Both the position numbers and the translations under genes were made by a program. Positions 1 to 11,515 of a DNA stretch of 64,000 nt are shown piece after piece. Each line of letters starts with the position of its first letter. The stretch's first letter is position 1. Location: positions 16,987,413-17,051,412 of the forward strand of contig OX457029.1 in the NCBI GenBank assembly GCA_949752745.1, read 5' to 3'. The DNA comes from Protula sp. h YS-2021. Lineage: Eukaryota > Annelida > Polychaeta > Sabellida > Serpulidae. The notes under the pieces were generated by a model. It did not search any database. It worked only from the letters and a program-made list of their open reading frames with translations, and was not told the origin of the DNA.

Positions 1-552
1 CTGCTGCCGTCAAAGCGTGAAAAAGTATCATCAAATTTGTCATCACTATGCAGTCTTTTGTAGCCACGTTAATTAACACCCTTACATACTGGAATGAGTT
101 TGTTAACACACTCAAGCCTACATGAATTTAATTAAACCAATCAAACATTTCTTAGAATGTTTTATCGCGAGATTTTTTTTTTTTGTTGCTTTAAACTTTT
201 ACAATCGTTGAATTGCACGCCTGCGGGGGACTTTCTAAATTTCTAAATTCTAAAATTTCCTGTCCATCGAACGTTTTTGTAGCAGGGAACATTAGTCAGT
301 TTCACTGATGACTTGTTATTATTATTATTCTCATCATTAGTTTTTTTTTTGTAGATTATTGTAATGTCTTTATTTTCTAAACATTTTGAGAAGAAATAAA
401 TCTGGGCCTGTAGGGTTGCTGATTTTTATATTAGTGAATAACATACGGAGTTGAGCGAGGATTTCAGAAACCATTGCGTGTATTATGAAAAAAACATTAC
501 TAAAGGCATTGAACACGTTGCTTTATTTGAATGTGCCAGACAAATCAGCTGT
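1..552. other. Non-genic AT-rich DNA
   Basis: No exon, RNA gene or repeat structure is supported here. The sequence is AT-rich with short T runs and frequent stops in all frames. It is probably intron or intergenic. Confidence 0.6.
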
Positions 553-665
553 GTGTAATCACTGGCCCCCAATGTCAGCCATTATGTGTAATCACTGGCC
601 CCCAATGTCAGCCATTATGCATTAATCAGCTGTGTGTTATCACTGACCCCCACTGTCAGCGTAAT
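553..665. repeat. 33-bp short tandem repeat (two exact copies plus a diverged one)
   Basis: A 33-bp unit beginning GTGTAATCACTGGCCCCC occurs at 553-585 and again, identical, at 586-618. A diverged third copy follows at 634-665 after a 15-bp spacer. No function is apparent. Confidence 0.85.
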
Positions 666-706
666 AGCTGAACGTTTGAGACATTTCGTAAAATGATTGA
701 CGGCCA

Positions 707-740
707 CAGGCATTACACAGGCTGTTCCGTGTAATGCCTG
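707..740. repeat. Perfect 12-bp inverted repeat (hairpin)
   Basis: CAGGCATTACAC at 707-718 is the exact reverse complement of GTGTAATGCCTG at 729-740, with a 10-nt loop. Further out, GCGTAAT near 659 and ATTACGC at 741 are also inverted, so the fold may be larger. It could be the remnant of a foldback element. Confidence 0.7.
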
Positions 741-1240
741 ATTACGCTTGTTGACGTCACATAAGATCCTTGCTGTGTGACATCAGCAACATCGTGAAAC
801 AAATGTTGTCTCTTGGCTGCTAAATGTCGTGTTTACGCCGCAGTGAGTGCACCGCCGGCCCGCCATCGTTTCCCGCGTATGAAGTAGGGCGGCTGGTGCA
901 TTCGGAGTTACTCAATTTCATGTACGGTGTATTTTAAAAGCAGGTAGCAAGTCGTTCTGTCAAGTTTTCGAAATCGGGAAAATCAGTTCGACATATTTGA
1001 GGTTCGAAATGTTAGGATGTGAGGACTTCAAGACAACGGGGGATTTGCGATATCCCAGAGTCCGAGGTCCCACTGTACATGTTACAGTCACTCTGTCATA
1101 TCTGTATAAGAGATAGTAGCCATGTTGTTTGTACTTTATAAAATCGACTAAAAATTAAACTGAGGTAGTTGTAGTCTTTGATTTTGAAGTTTTATTATAT
1201 AACATTGGCAAGGTTTGTGACTGCGTTTGTTTGTTTCTCT

Positions 1241-1241
<1 letters not shown>
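741..1241. other. Non-genic DNA
   Basis: No exon or repeat can be supported. The stretch around 830-900 is more GC-rich but every frame is short. Confidence 0.5.

Positions 1242-1294
<53 letters not shown>
1242..1294. repeat. 53-base poly-T tract
   Basis: An uninterrupted run of 53 T. It could be the poly-A tail of a minus-strand retroposed copy or simple slippage expansion. It lies about 170 bp upstream of the candidate exon at 1465. Exact length is unreliable in homopolymers. Confidence 0.9.
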
Positions 1295-1298
<4 letters not shown>

Positions 1299-1464
1299 AA
1301 CATTAAAAAAATTAAAGAAATTGCTATTGTTGTTTATCATCACAAACACTATTCAGTGAAACATTGTGCCTTTAAATGTTTAATTTCCACTGAATATTTC
1401 AGTGACTTCAGTCACTGATTTGAAAGATTCTCTGTAACATAACTATAGTTGGTGTTTGTTGCAG

Positions 1465-1608
1465 GACGGGTTAGTGCGCTTTGTTTTGGACAACGACAAG
1501 TTGCCTGCCATCCAGCCTATAGAAGACAAAGAGGGCGGTGGCAGTAAGGACAGTAGTGGCATGGTGCGAAATCAAGTGGTGATGAGCCTGACCATGCAGG
1601 AGTGGCGG
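1465..1608 (+). CDS. Candidate internal exon (48 codons, phase 0/0), product unknown
   Basis: The exon is preceded by a plausible 3' splice site (TTTGTTGCAG ending at 1464, with CATAAC-type branch-point candidates just upstream) and ends at CGG|GTGAGC (GT at 1609), a good 5' splice site. The 144 nt are an exact 48 codons, so the exon is symmetrical. It encodes a polar segment starting DGLVRFVLDNDKLP, with a GGGSKDSSG linker, ending LTMQEWR. I recognise no family. Reading straight on gives a 772-codon frame, but nearly all of that is the adjoining 36-bp minisatellite and its tail looks non-coding, so a spliced exon is the simpler reading. The partner exons are not identified: the exon at 23127 does not continue this phase without a stop. 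Transcript data would settle it. Confidence 0.5.
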
Positions 1609-3530
1609 GTGAGCGTAGCCATTGGTGCATATGACGCAGTGAGTGTGGCCCTCGGTGCATGTCACTATGACGCAGTGAGTGTTGCCATCGGTACACGTAA
1701 TGATGACGCAGTGAGTGTCGCCGTCGGTACACGTAATGATGACGCAGTGCGTGTCGCCATCGGTACACGTAATGATGACGCAGTGAGTGTCGCCATCGGT
1801 ACACGTAATGATGACGCAGTGAGTGTCGCCATCGGTACACGTAATGATGACGCAGTGAGTGTCGCCATCGGTACACGTAATGATGACGCAGTGAGTGTTG
1901 CCATCGGTACACGTAATGATGACGTAGTGAGTGTCGCCGTCGGTACACGTAATGATGACGCAGTGAGTGTTGCCATCGGTACATGTAATGATAACGCAGT
2001 GAGTGCCGCCATCGGTACACGTAATGATGACGCAGTGAGTGTTGCCATCGGTACACGTAATGATGACGCAGTGAGTGTTGCCATCGGTACACGTAATGAT
2101 GACGCAGTGAGTGTTGCCATCGGTACACGTAATGATGACGCAGTGAGTGTCGCCATCGGTACACGTAATGATGACGCAGTGAGTGTCGCCATCGGTACAC
2201 GTAATGATGACGCAGTGAGTGTCGCCATCGGTACACGTAATGATGACGCAGTGCGTGTTACCATCGGTACACGTAATGATGACGCAGTGAGTGTCGCCAT
2301 CGGTACACGTAATGATGACGCAGTGAGTGTCGCCATCGGTACACGTAATGATGACGCAGTGAGTGTCGCCATCGGTACACGTAATGATGACGCAGTGAGT
2401 GTCGCCATCGGTACACGTAATGATGACGCAGTGAGTGTCGCCATCGGTACACGTAATGATGACGCAGTGCGTGTCACCATCGGTACACGTAATGATGACG
2501 CAGTGAGTGTCGCCATCGGTACACGTAATGATGACGCAGTGAGTGTTGCCATCGGTACACGTAATGATGACGCAGTGAGTGTCGCCATCGGTAAACGTAA
2601 TGATGACGCAGTGAGTGTCGCCATCGGTACACGTAATGATGACGCAGTGAGTGTCGCCATCGGTACACGTAATGATGACGCAGTGAGTGTCGCCATCGGT
2701 ACACGTAATGATGACGCAGTGAGTGTCGCCATCGGTACACGTAATGATGACGCAGTGCGTGTCACCATCGGTACACGTAATGATGACGCAGTGAGTGTCG
2801 CCATCGGTACACGTAATGATGACGCAGTGAGTGTCGCCATCGGTACACGTAATGATGACGCAGTGAGTGTCGCCATCGGTACACGTAATGATGACGCAGT
2901 GCGTGTCACCATCGGTACACGTAATGATGACGCAGTGAGTGTCGCCATCGGTACACGTAATGATGACGCAGTGAGTGTTGCCATCGGTACATGTAATGAT
3001 GACGCAGTGAGTGTCGCCATCGGTACACGTAATGATGACGCAGTGAGTGTCGCCATCGGTACACGTAATGATGACGCAGTGAGTGTCGCCATCGGTACAC
3101 GTAATGATGACGCAGTGAGTGTTGCCATCGGTACACGTAATGATGACGCAGTGAGTGTCGCCATCGGTACACGTAATGATGACGCAGTGAGTGTCGCCAT
3201 CGGTACACGTAATGATGACGCAGTGAGTGTCGCCATCGGTACACGTAATGATGACGCAGTGAGTGTTGCCATCGGTACACGTAATGATGACGCAGTGAGT
3301 GTCGCCATCGGTACACGTAATGATGACGCAGTGAGTGTCGCCATCGGTACACGTAATGATGACGCAGTGAGTGTCGCCATCGGTACACGTAATGATGACG
3401 CAGTGAGTGTTGCCATCGGTACACGTAATGATGACGCAGTGAGTGTCGCCATCGGTACACGTAATGATGACGCAGTGAGTGTCGCCATCGGTACACGTAA
3501 TGATGACGCAGTGAGTGTCGCCATCGGTAC
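1609..3530 (+). repeat. 36-bp minisatellite with a splice-donor hexamer in nearly every unit
   Basis: One 30-bp unit (1609-1638) is followed by 52 full 36-bp units (1639-3510) and a 20-bp partial. Each unit starts with GTGAGT, or GTGCGT in five units (1747, 2251, 2467, 2755, 2899), and ends GATGACGCA, giving GCA|GTGAGT. The array begins exactly at the GT of the exon donor at 1609. The period is 12 codons with no stop, so it is open in the upstream exon's frame, where each unit reads VSVAIGTRNDDA, and also in two minus-strand frames. Variation includes silent GTC/GTT and replacement changes (Ser/Arg, Ala/Thr, Thr/Lys), so there is no clear protein-level constraint. Most likely an intronic array that may offer alternative donors. 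Confidence 0.9.
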
Positions 3531-4374
3531 CCATAGACCAACACTCATAAACTGGATTGTGATGTCTTTCGAAGTTAAGTCAAAATATCTTCCTTCTATC
3601 TCAAAGGGGTATGAAAGAAGACAAGTGCATTGCGGTCTTTTATGTATAACTCTCCTGCGTGTGCCCTTTCCAGTGCATAAGGCAATGGCAGAACGGACCA
3701 ATAGAAAACTAGTACATAGAACTGTCTTCTTTGTACAACTCTTCTCTCACATCCATACCCCTTTACATACATAAGGCAACAGCAGATAGAAGACTGGTAT
3801 ATATAGACTGAAATAACAGGAACTTGGACGATTTTATAGATACTGTACTATCTGTATCCAGGGAAGACAGACCTAAGATCATGTCCAGCAAGAGAGTTAC
3901 CAAAGAAATTTAAGAGGACAGTTTTATTTCAAGAAAGTAATAGTAATGAAAATGCATGTGCTTCGTTTGAAAAACCTTAACAATAAATAATTAAACGACT
4001 TAAAATTTGTGATGTAATGTTTGTCAAAATGTGCTGCTTGATGAAAGGAAAGCGTGATCTTATTCCAGGACATCATTGAAACTTTTAACATTCGTGAGCC
4101 GCTGATTCCAACGCGTCCATCAAAGCACTGACGTCACACCGGTGATGTGCCGTGTGCCTGTACAATGGTAAGAGTTTGGCGAGAATAATCGCAAAGTTGT
4201 AAATCTAAAAAACAATGCTAAATCAAACTTATTTAGTCTGTATTAAACTAAAGCAGGGATATCTCATATGGTTAAATATGGTTCGCAATTTTGCCGCTCG
4301 GTTCGGGGCTCGCATTTTTTTCTTTTGTGGGAGCTCGCGGACCGTCTGTCTGCCAGTTGTACACCCACCAGCTT
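3531..4374. other. Non-genic DNA after the minisatellite
   Basis: The frame running out of the array to 3774 has no recognisable motif and is probably chance. No splice-bounded exon, RNA gene or repeat is seen. Confidence 0.5.
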
Positions 4375-5380
4375 CTCGCACTTCACTAGTTCCCTCTCAA
4401 GATTCCCGCACTTTTCTCTCCCCCTCCCTGCGCTTCACTAGTTCCCTCCTTCGCACTTCACTGGTAACCCCCCCCCCCCCGCCCCGCACTTAATAGTTGC
4501 CTCCCCCTCCCTGCACTTTACTAGTTCCCCTACCTCTCCCTGCACTTAAATGGTCCCCTCCCCGTACCTAACTAGTTCCCTGCCTCCCCCTCCCCAGGAC
4601 TTCATTAATTCCCCGCCTTTCCCCACACTTAACTAGTTCCTCCACCCTCCTGCACTTCACTAGTCCCCCCCCGCACCTCATTAGTTCCCCCACCCTCCTG
4701 CATTTCACTAGTCCCCGCCCCCCCCCCCGCACCTCATTAGTTCCCCCACCCTCCTGCACTTCACTAGTCCCCACCCCCGCACCTCATTAGTTCCCCCACC
4801 CTCCTGCACTTCACTAGTCCCCCCCCGCACCTCATTAGTTCCCCCACCCTCCTGCACTTCACTAGTCCCCCCCCACCCCGCACCTCATTAGTTCCCCCAC
4901 CCTCCTGCACTTCACTAGTCCCCCCCCCCCCCGCACCTAATTAGTTCCCCCACCCTCCTGCACTTCACTAGCTCCCCCCCCCCCCCCGCACCTCATTAGT
5001 TCCCCCACCCTCCTGCACTTCACTAGTCCCCGCCCCCGCACCTCATTAGTTCCCCCACCCTCCTGCACTTCACTAGCTCCCCCCCCCCGCACCTCATTAG
5101 TTCCCCCACCCTCCTGCACTTCACTAGTCCCCGCCCCCGCACCTCATTAGTTCCCCCACCCTCCTGCACTTCACTAGTCCCCACCCCCGCACCTCATTAG
5201 TTCCCCCACCCTCCTGCACTTCACTAGTCCCCGCCCCCGCACCTCATTAGTTCCCCCACCCTCCTGCACTTCACTAGTCCCCACCCCCGCACCTCATTAG
5301 TTCCCCCACCCTCCTGCACTTCACTAGTCCCCGCCCCCGCACCTCATTAGTTCCCCCATCCTCCTGCACTTCACTAGTCC
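4375..5380. repeat. 50-bp C-rich minisatellite
   Basis: Tandem units of about 50 bp contain CACCTCATTAG, TTCCCCCACCC, TCCTGCACTTCACTAG and a variable C run. Copies are degenerate from 4375 to about 4650 and regular (exactly 50 bp apart, e.g. 5141 and 5191) towards 5380. The C-run length is the main variable. Minus-strand frames through it are shadows of the repeat. Confidence 0.9.
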
Positions 5381-5624
5381 TTTCCCTTGTCCCCCACACT
5401 TTTACTTTATCGTCACGTAACATTAATTTTTCAAACCAATGAATGCCTTTATTTGCAAAATTTTTCGGTGATTTGCCAAGCGTGATCACAAAGTTAATGG
5501 GAAAAAACATAAATAAACAGGCAATGAACAACAAAAGGGTTGTTTCTCAATAAGGTGGTGTTTGATCCCTGCTCGTCGGAACACACAAGTACAATTCCTT
5601 CCCAGTGGCAGTCTCCATCACTCA

Positions 5625-6893
5625 CACCGCGGGCCCCACCTCTCCTGCACATGTTGACTCGCGTTGCAGCCGCACCTCTCCTGTACATGTTGACTCGCAT
5701 TGCGGGCCCACCTCTCCTGTACATGTTGACTCGCATTGCGCGCCCACCTCTCCTGTACATGTTGACTCTCGCATTGCGGGCCCACCTCTCCTGTGCATGT
5801 TGACTCTCACATTGCGGGCCCCACCTCTCCTGTACATGTTGACTCGCGTTGCGGCCGCACCTCTGCTGTACATGTTGACTCGCATTGCGGGCCCCACCTC
5901 TCCTGTACATGTTGACTCGCGTTGCGGCCCGACCTCTCCTGTGCATGTTGACTCTCGCATTGCGGGCTTCCCCTCCTCTCTTGTACATGTTGACTCTCGC
6001 ATTGCGGGCTCCCCCTCCTCTGCTGTTCATGTTTACTCTCGCATTGCGGGCCCCACCTCTCCTGTACATGTTGACTCGCATTGCGGGCCCACCTCTCCTG
6101 TGCATGTTGACTCTCGCATTGCGGGCTCCCCCTCCTCTGCTGTACATGTTGACTCTCGCATTGCGGGCCCCAGCTCTCCTGTACATGTTGACTTGCGTTG
6201 CGGCCGCACCTCTCCTGTACATGTTGATACGCGTTGCGGCTGCACCTCTCCTGTACATGTTGACTCGCATTGCGGCTGCACCTCTCCTGTACATGTTGAC
6301 TCTCGCGTTGCGGGCCCCACCTCTCTTGTACATGTTGACTCTTGCATTGCGGGCCCCACCTATCCTGTACATGTTGACTCGCGTTGCGGCCGCACCTCTC
6401 CTGTACATGTTGACTCGCGTTGCGGCTGCACCTCTCCTGTACATGTTGACTCTCGCGTTGCGGGCCCCACCTCTCTTGTACATGTTGACTCTTGCATTGC
6501 GGGCCCCACCTATCCTGTACATGTTGACTCGCGTTGCGGCCGCACCTCTCCTGTACATGTTGACTTGCGTTGCGGCTGCACCTCTCCTGTGCATGTTGAC
6601 TGTCGCATTGCGGGCTTCCCCTCCTCTCCTGTACATGTTGACTCTCTTATTGCGGGCCCCACCTCTCTTGTACATGTTGACTCGCGTTGCAGCCGCACCT
6701 CTCTTGTACATGTTGACTCGCGTTGCGGCCCCACCTCTCCTGTACATATTGACTCGCGTTGCGGCTGCACCTCTCCTGTGCATGTTGACTCTCGCATTGC
6801 GGGCTCCCCCTCCTCTGCTGTACATGTTGACTCTCGCGTTGCGGGCCCCACCTGTCTTGTACATGTTGACTCTTGCATTGCGGGCCCCACCTA
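5625..6893. repeat. 36-42-bp minisatellite (CTCCTGTACATGTTGACTCG type)
   Basis: About 34 tandem units of 36 to 42 bp share CACCTCTCCTGTACATGTTG, then GACTCGC or GACTCTCGC, then GTTGCGG or ATTGCGGG. Several subtypes alternate, including a longer block ending GGCTCCCCCTCC. Open frames on both strands arise from the near multiple-of-three period and are not taken as genes. An orphan copy and a half lie at 7700-7752. Confidence 0.9.
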
Positions 6894-6894
6894 C

Positions 6895-7690
6895 CGGGGG
6901 TTTCCGAAAAAAAGCCCAGGGCTTCTATTTGGAAACTGGCCAATTTCAGGCGCTCATTTCGAAACCAAATAGAAACCCCGGGGCTTCTATCAGGAAACAT
7001 TTTCCTAATTAGAGCCCCGGGGCTTCTATTTTTTTAGATGGCGGGGGGGGGGGGTGTCGATAAGTTTTTATTGGAAAAAAAAGAAAATTTACCTTCAATC
7101 TCTTATTAAAGCGCTACGTGCTGCGCATATCCGCACAAAAATAACAAAACACACAAAAACAACAGTAGCTAAAAAAAGTCTGGTAAAGTTGTTGGGGTTG
7201 CCTTGTGCGAAGCACAGGATTAAGCAACGACGCAGAACGTGTCTAGGGGTTTGCCTCACATCAAAGGATTAAGTGCACCGTGTCTGCATTGCGAGTAAAC
7301 ACGAGTTCTAAAAAGACTTGCAGGGAAGGAGGGGCAACATCACGCCGCCCGTTTCAGTACTCGGCCCGTTATATTTCCAGTAATACTCCGGAGTGAAGGT
7401 GGCAGTGGGAAAGGGGGGGTGTCTCTTGACCTTGTGCAAAACACAGGACTAAGCAATGACGCAGAACATGTCTAGGGGCTGCCTCATATCAAAGGATTAA
7501 GTGCACCGTGTCTGCATGCGAGTAAACCGAGTTCTAAAAAGACTTGCAGGGAAGGAGGGGGGCTTTTATTAGGAAACGATTTTTTCAGGTCTTTATGTTA
7601 ACTCCAAACAGAAGCCCCGGGGCTTCTATTGGGAAACAGTTTCCTAATAAGAGCCCCGGGGCTTTTATATGGGGGGAGCTTCTTTTCGGA
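6895..7690. repeat. Duplicated segment with GCCCCGGGGC palindromes
   Basis: AGCCCCGGGGCTTCTAT occurs repeatedly (around 6975, 7012, 7615, 7652), separated by GGAAAC and TTTCCTAAT, forming alternating palindromes. Between these clusters a segment of about 130 bp (CTTGTGC..AAGCACAGGA..TTGCAGGGAAGGAGGGG) occurs twice, at 7199-7334 and about 7430-7560. The whole looks like a tandem duplication of one composite unit. Confidence 0.75.
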
Positions 7691-7699
7691 AACTCCCGG

Positions 7700-7752
7700 T
7701 ATCCTGTACATGTTGACTCGCGTTGCGGCCGCACCTCCCCTGTGCATGTTGT
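7700..7752. repeat. Orphan copy of the 5625-6893 minisatellite unit
   Basis: The segment TCCTGTACATGTTGACTCGC plus GTTGCGGCCGCACC and a second partial unit matches the array that ends 800 bp upstream. This shows that the palindromic segment at 6895-7690 inserted into, or was duplicated within, the array. Confidence 0.85.
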
Positions 7753-8160
7753 ACCAACAGAGCACCCACATGAAACCCCAGTGAGAAGATTCTTGTGCAT
7801 AACGCCTGTTGTGAAAAGCCACATGCTTTGTTTCACCCCAAGCAGTTGATGATTGAGAGCATAGTAACGCGAGTGAGACACGTGTTTTTATGCCGTGTAA
7901 TTTTCTTGAGAAAACCAAAATGGGGCAAATAATAAGCGAAATAGCCGAAGTTTCGGTTCGCGGCTCGATATCTTCGGTCGAGGCCGGATTGCAAACTCCA
8001 GGTTAAATCTGTCTAAAGCATTAAGACTGCGGTGAATATATTCTTTTTGTAGTAATATTTTTAAAACATTAGCAGTTCATGTCTTCGTTTCTTCTTTTTT
8101 TCAGACAGAAGGTTTTGACACGAGTAACCGACGGTTGCCGAGAGCAGCGAGTTGTGCACG
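7753..8160. other. Non-genic DNA
   Basis: No gene or repeat is supported in this stretch. Confidence 0.5.
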
Positions 8161-8220
8161 CGCTCGTGGAGTGACGTTCTCGTTCATGGAGTGACGTTCT
8201 CGTTCGTGGAGTGAAGTTCT
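8161..8220. repeat. 20-bp tandem repeat, three copies
   Basis: CGYTCRTGGAGTGAMGTTCT occurs three times head to tail with one or two differences each. Confidence 0.85.
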
Positions 8221-8656
8221 CGTTTGTTTTGTGCGTTTATGTGTGTGCGTGGATTGCCTGCAGGCTGTGACTGCATTTACTGATATTTACGAAGCGTTCA
8301 GCAGACACGTCACACAGAAAGTTATTGTTCGTAGTTTAGGAAGTTTTGTTCTGGAGTTGTACTTGTTTTGCATCTTGCCACTCTAACAAAACCAGAGCAC
8401 GGAATTTAAAAACTGTGTGGGGGAAAAAACGTGAAGGGGGAGTAAGGAATAAGACACGATGGGAGCTTTGTCGGATGGATGCATCAGGCCGCGTAACCCA
8501 CGAAAACCGCGCTCCCACCCCCATCCCCATCCCCCTGCTCCATGCGACATTCCCGTTGGAGAATAAAGGAAGGAGGAAAATGAGTAGTAGTGTGTGCGAA
8601 GTGATGACAAGACGTGAAGCGGAGTGTGTGCTTTCTCTCTTCTTTTTTATAACACA

Positions 8657-8920
8657 CTTGTAACGATGGCTTCGCGCCTTGTAACGGTGTGCTCTCGTCT
8701 TATAACGATGATCTCGCGCTTTACAACGGTGGAATCGCGCCTTATAATGGTGGACTCGCGCCTTATCGCGGTGGACCCACGCCTTATCACGCTGGACTCG
8801 CGCCTTTTCACTTTAGGCTCGCGCCTTTTCACACTTTAGGCTCGTGCCTTGTCATACTTTAGACTCGCGCCTTATCACTTAAGGCTCGCTCTTATCGCGG
8901 TGGACTCGCTCCTTATAACC
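8657..8920. repeat. 21-bp degenerate minisatellite
   Basis: About twelve units of roughly 21 bp with the pattern TCGCGCCTTATAACGGTGGAC are spread across the stretch. The 3' units are longer (TTTCACACTTTAGGC). Frames through it are repeat shadows. Confidence 0.8.
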
Positions 8921-9301
8921 GGATTGGGCACGTATTTCGTTTATTTTATTTAAGACCACCTGGTAGGGCTTTGATGACTTCTTCAGAAATGTAGTTATAC
9001 GCGAGTCACTTGTGATGCCTTTATGTGAAGTATTAACAGGCTGTGTGCACATTTAAGAGTTTATGCTCGAGGTGAGCTTCCTCCCTTCGAGAAACGGCTT
9101 TATTTTATATTTAAAAAAAACGATTATTTCCGCCAAGAAACGACATGACAAGAGTGTTTTGTTTATTTTCCGTAAATGTGCATGTTTACTAAATATCAAG
9201 TTTAGTTTAAACACGTTTTCGCAAAGTTTTAATAGTACATTCTCCTCAGAAAGGTCATTTTCAGTGCCTTTTCTGCTTTTCCGGTAAATGTTAACTCTTT
9301 T

Positions 9302-10075
9302 TAACCCAGCCGACTTTGTTGGACCGGGTGAGTCGTATCACTATAGGGGGCTTGCATGTATGTGCGTATGTTAAACTTTTTCTTTAAAATGCTACTCCTA
9401 CAACAAATTGCTCCAATCGTTTTCATATTGGGCAGGAATTTTCCCTGGGTGGTCCCCCACCTGGCTATTACTTTTTTTGACGATTGACGAAAAACTGACA
9501 AAATGGCGGCACTTTTTGTGCCCATTTTGACCCATTTTTAAAATGCTACTCCTACAGTTTTACTACAGTCATTTAGATGTTACGCAGGGATGTTCCCCAG
9601 GGTTCGTCTACCAGGCTATCATTTTTTTCGCGGTTAGCCAGAAACTGCCGAAATGGCGGAACTTTGAAGTTTGGTAAAAACTGGAATAAATGGTAGTAAA
9701 ATGAATTGTCAAACCATTAATTTCTCTCTTTTTCAAATAGTTATAAAATTTTAATCGAAAGTTTCTTAGGTGCTTCTCCACCTGGACTTTGCTTTTTTGC
9801 AAATGACGAAAAAATGCCGAAATGGTGGAATTTTAAAAAATTTATAAAATTGTGTAAATGTCGGTAAATACGAATCTTCAAACCCAACCTCTCCAAATCC
9901 CTTTTCGGGTAACTTCCACCCGGGAAAACTCGTTTTTGTGTATTAAAATTATGAAGAAGTTACGCTCAGAAACAAAGTTCTTCATTTTTTGGCCTGACAG
10001 TATTCGTTTCAAAGTTTTTCTCTCTTTCTTTGTTTGGTAACTCGGCTGGATCATGTACTTGGACATGCTTGTTTA
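9302..10075 (+). mobile_element. 774-bp interspersed repeat, copy 1 (hairpin-headed family)
   Basis: It begins TAACCCAGCCGACTTTGT and ends GGCTGGATCATGTACTTGGACATGCTTGTTTA. A second copy of the same length lies at 49569-50342. Internally it has about three diverged subrepeats built around AAAATGCTACTCC, a Pyr-rich stretch ending CAATCG, and TGCCGAAATGG. There is no coding capacity, so it is a non-autonomous element. The paired ends and equal length suggest these are full-length copies. The superfamily is uncertain. Confidence 0.65.
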
Positions 10076-10859
10076 AATTTCGTACATCTAACCTGCCGTC
10101 GATTTTTTTTTTCGCGAATTTAGTGACCCGCCCGGGGATGAGAAACGCTGTAATATTTTCCTCGCCCAAAGAGTATTAGTTTCTTCTCCAAGTTATCCGA
10201 GTGTGTGTGGTATTGGTAACTACCAAAGATGTGTTCAGAAAGCTAAGTAATAAAAAACTGCAGAAAATCAGTGTTTTATTTACTGATTTTTATCCCAACG
10301 CATTTACGTCTGGGGAGGGGCTGGGGGCGTGGGGTGGGTCGATTGAGGAAGTTTGGAATGAACAAAGATGTACTGAAGGGATTGGAAATAAAAAGGTATG
10401 GCAGATATGGGACAGTGACAACCATCAGCGCTGTGGAACGAGCTTGTCATTTTTATGGAGGAACTTGAGCATCAATCATGTAATAAAAACCGAGCGTTGT
10501 TAGGTACTTGCATCATCCAAGTTCCTGTCTCTGAATAAAGTAGATAAATTCTTTTCAGTTTCGGAAAAAATTATTGTAAAATTCGATTATAAATCGGCGT
10601 TTATAGCCGAGTCTTCATAAGCGTTCGCTTCCAAATATCACTGACAGAAAACGTAACAGGTAATCTGGTGAAATGACAATGCAGGACGGCATAATTAACA
10701 ACTCACCAACACATTCTGTACAGCTAATCTGACACTCGTATACAAGATAAAGGCGCGGAATTCTAACAAATCACAGATGGCACAATCAGTAGAGCGGTTG
10801 GTTCATGAACACTTCTTACATTTGCCAGTTCGTACCCTTGTCTTTTCGTACCTAATTAT
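10076..10859. other. Non-genic DNA
   Basis: Contains G-rich GGGGAGGGGCTGGGGG near 10311 and short chance frames. No gene or repeat is supported. Confidence 0.5.
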
Positions 10860-11515
10860 CCCCGCCGTCCTGCCGGAGGCGGGGGTTATAGATACGCACT
10901 GTGTGTCTGTCCGTTCGTCAGTCGCCACTCTTGTTTCCAGACGATATCTCCGAAACTAGTGGGCGGATCTAGTTCATATTTGATATGCGTAACAATCAAG
11001 ACATCTAGATGTGCCATTTTGGGGGTTTTGATCGGATCGAAGCTCATCTGGATCTGTATTTGGACTTAGAATCCCAAACTTCGGATCTCAATGTGTACTT
11101 TGGTTTCCAGATGATATCCCCGAAACTGGTTGGCGGATCTAGTTCATATTTGGTATGCGTAACAACCAATATATCTTATGTACCTTCTTGGGGTTTTGGT
11201 CGGATCGAAGCCCATCTGGATCTGTATTTGGACTTAGAATCCCAAAAATCCGGATCTCAACGTGTACTTTGGTTTCCAGACGATATAACCGAAACTGCAG
11301 AGTGGATCTAGTTCATATTTGATATGCGTAACAACCAAGACATCTAGATGTGCGTTTTGGGGGTTTTGATCGGATCGAAGCCCATCTGGATCTGTATTTG
11401 GACTTAGAATCCCAAAATCCGGATCTCAATGTGTACTTTGTTTTCTAGACGATAACTAAAATATTTGCCAGATTCGGTGCAGCACCCGCCTTACTAACTA
11501 CACACTGCGGGGGAT
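10860..11515 (+). mobile_element. Helentron/pearl-like non-autonomous element with a 170-bp tandem core
   Basis: A hairpin (10860-10866 pairs with 10878-10884, and TCC 10868-10870 with GGA 10875-10877) is followed by GGTTATAGATACGCACTGTG and a GTCTGTCCGTTCGTC tract. A unit of about 170 bp then repeats three times, with TTTCCAGACGATAT starting near 10934, 11104 and 11273 and a truncated fourth start near 11442. It ends with GCGGGGGATATAAC. Terminal hairpin, short simple-sequence tract and tandem core are the layout known for Helentron-associated interspersed elements, but no Rep/helicase gene is present to prove it. Confidence 0.5.

Noticed and set aside
1471..3701. Long minus-strand frames through the same array.
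   Set aside because: They are antisense shadows of the 36-bp repeat.
1456..3774. A 772-codon frame of 12-residue repeats (DDAVSVAIGTRN), whose SVAIG motif recalls bacterial trimeric autotransporter heads.
   Set aside because: Almost the whole frame is a 36-bp minisatellite open in three frames because its period is 12 codons. It begins at a splice donor, shows replacement changes without constraint, and its tail is not protein-like. The genome is eukaryotic, so the SVAIG resemblance is coincidence.
5494..7012. Frames of up to 456 codons on both strands.
   Set aside because: They follow the 36-42-bp minisatellite and have no unique protein-like flanks or splice context.
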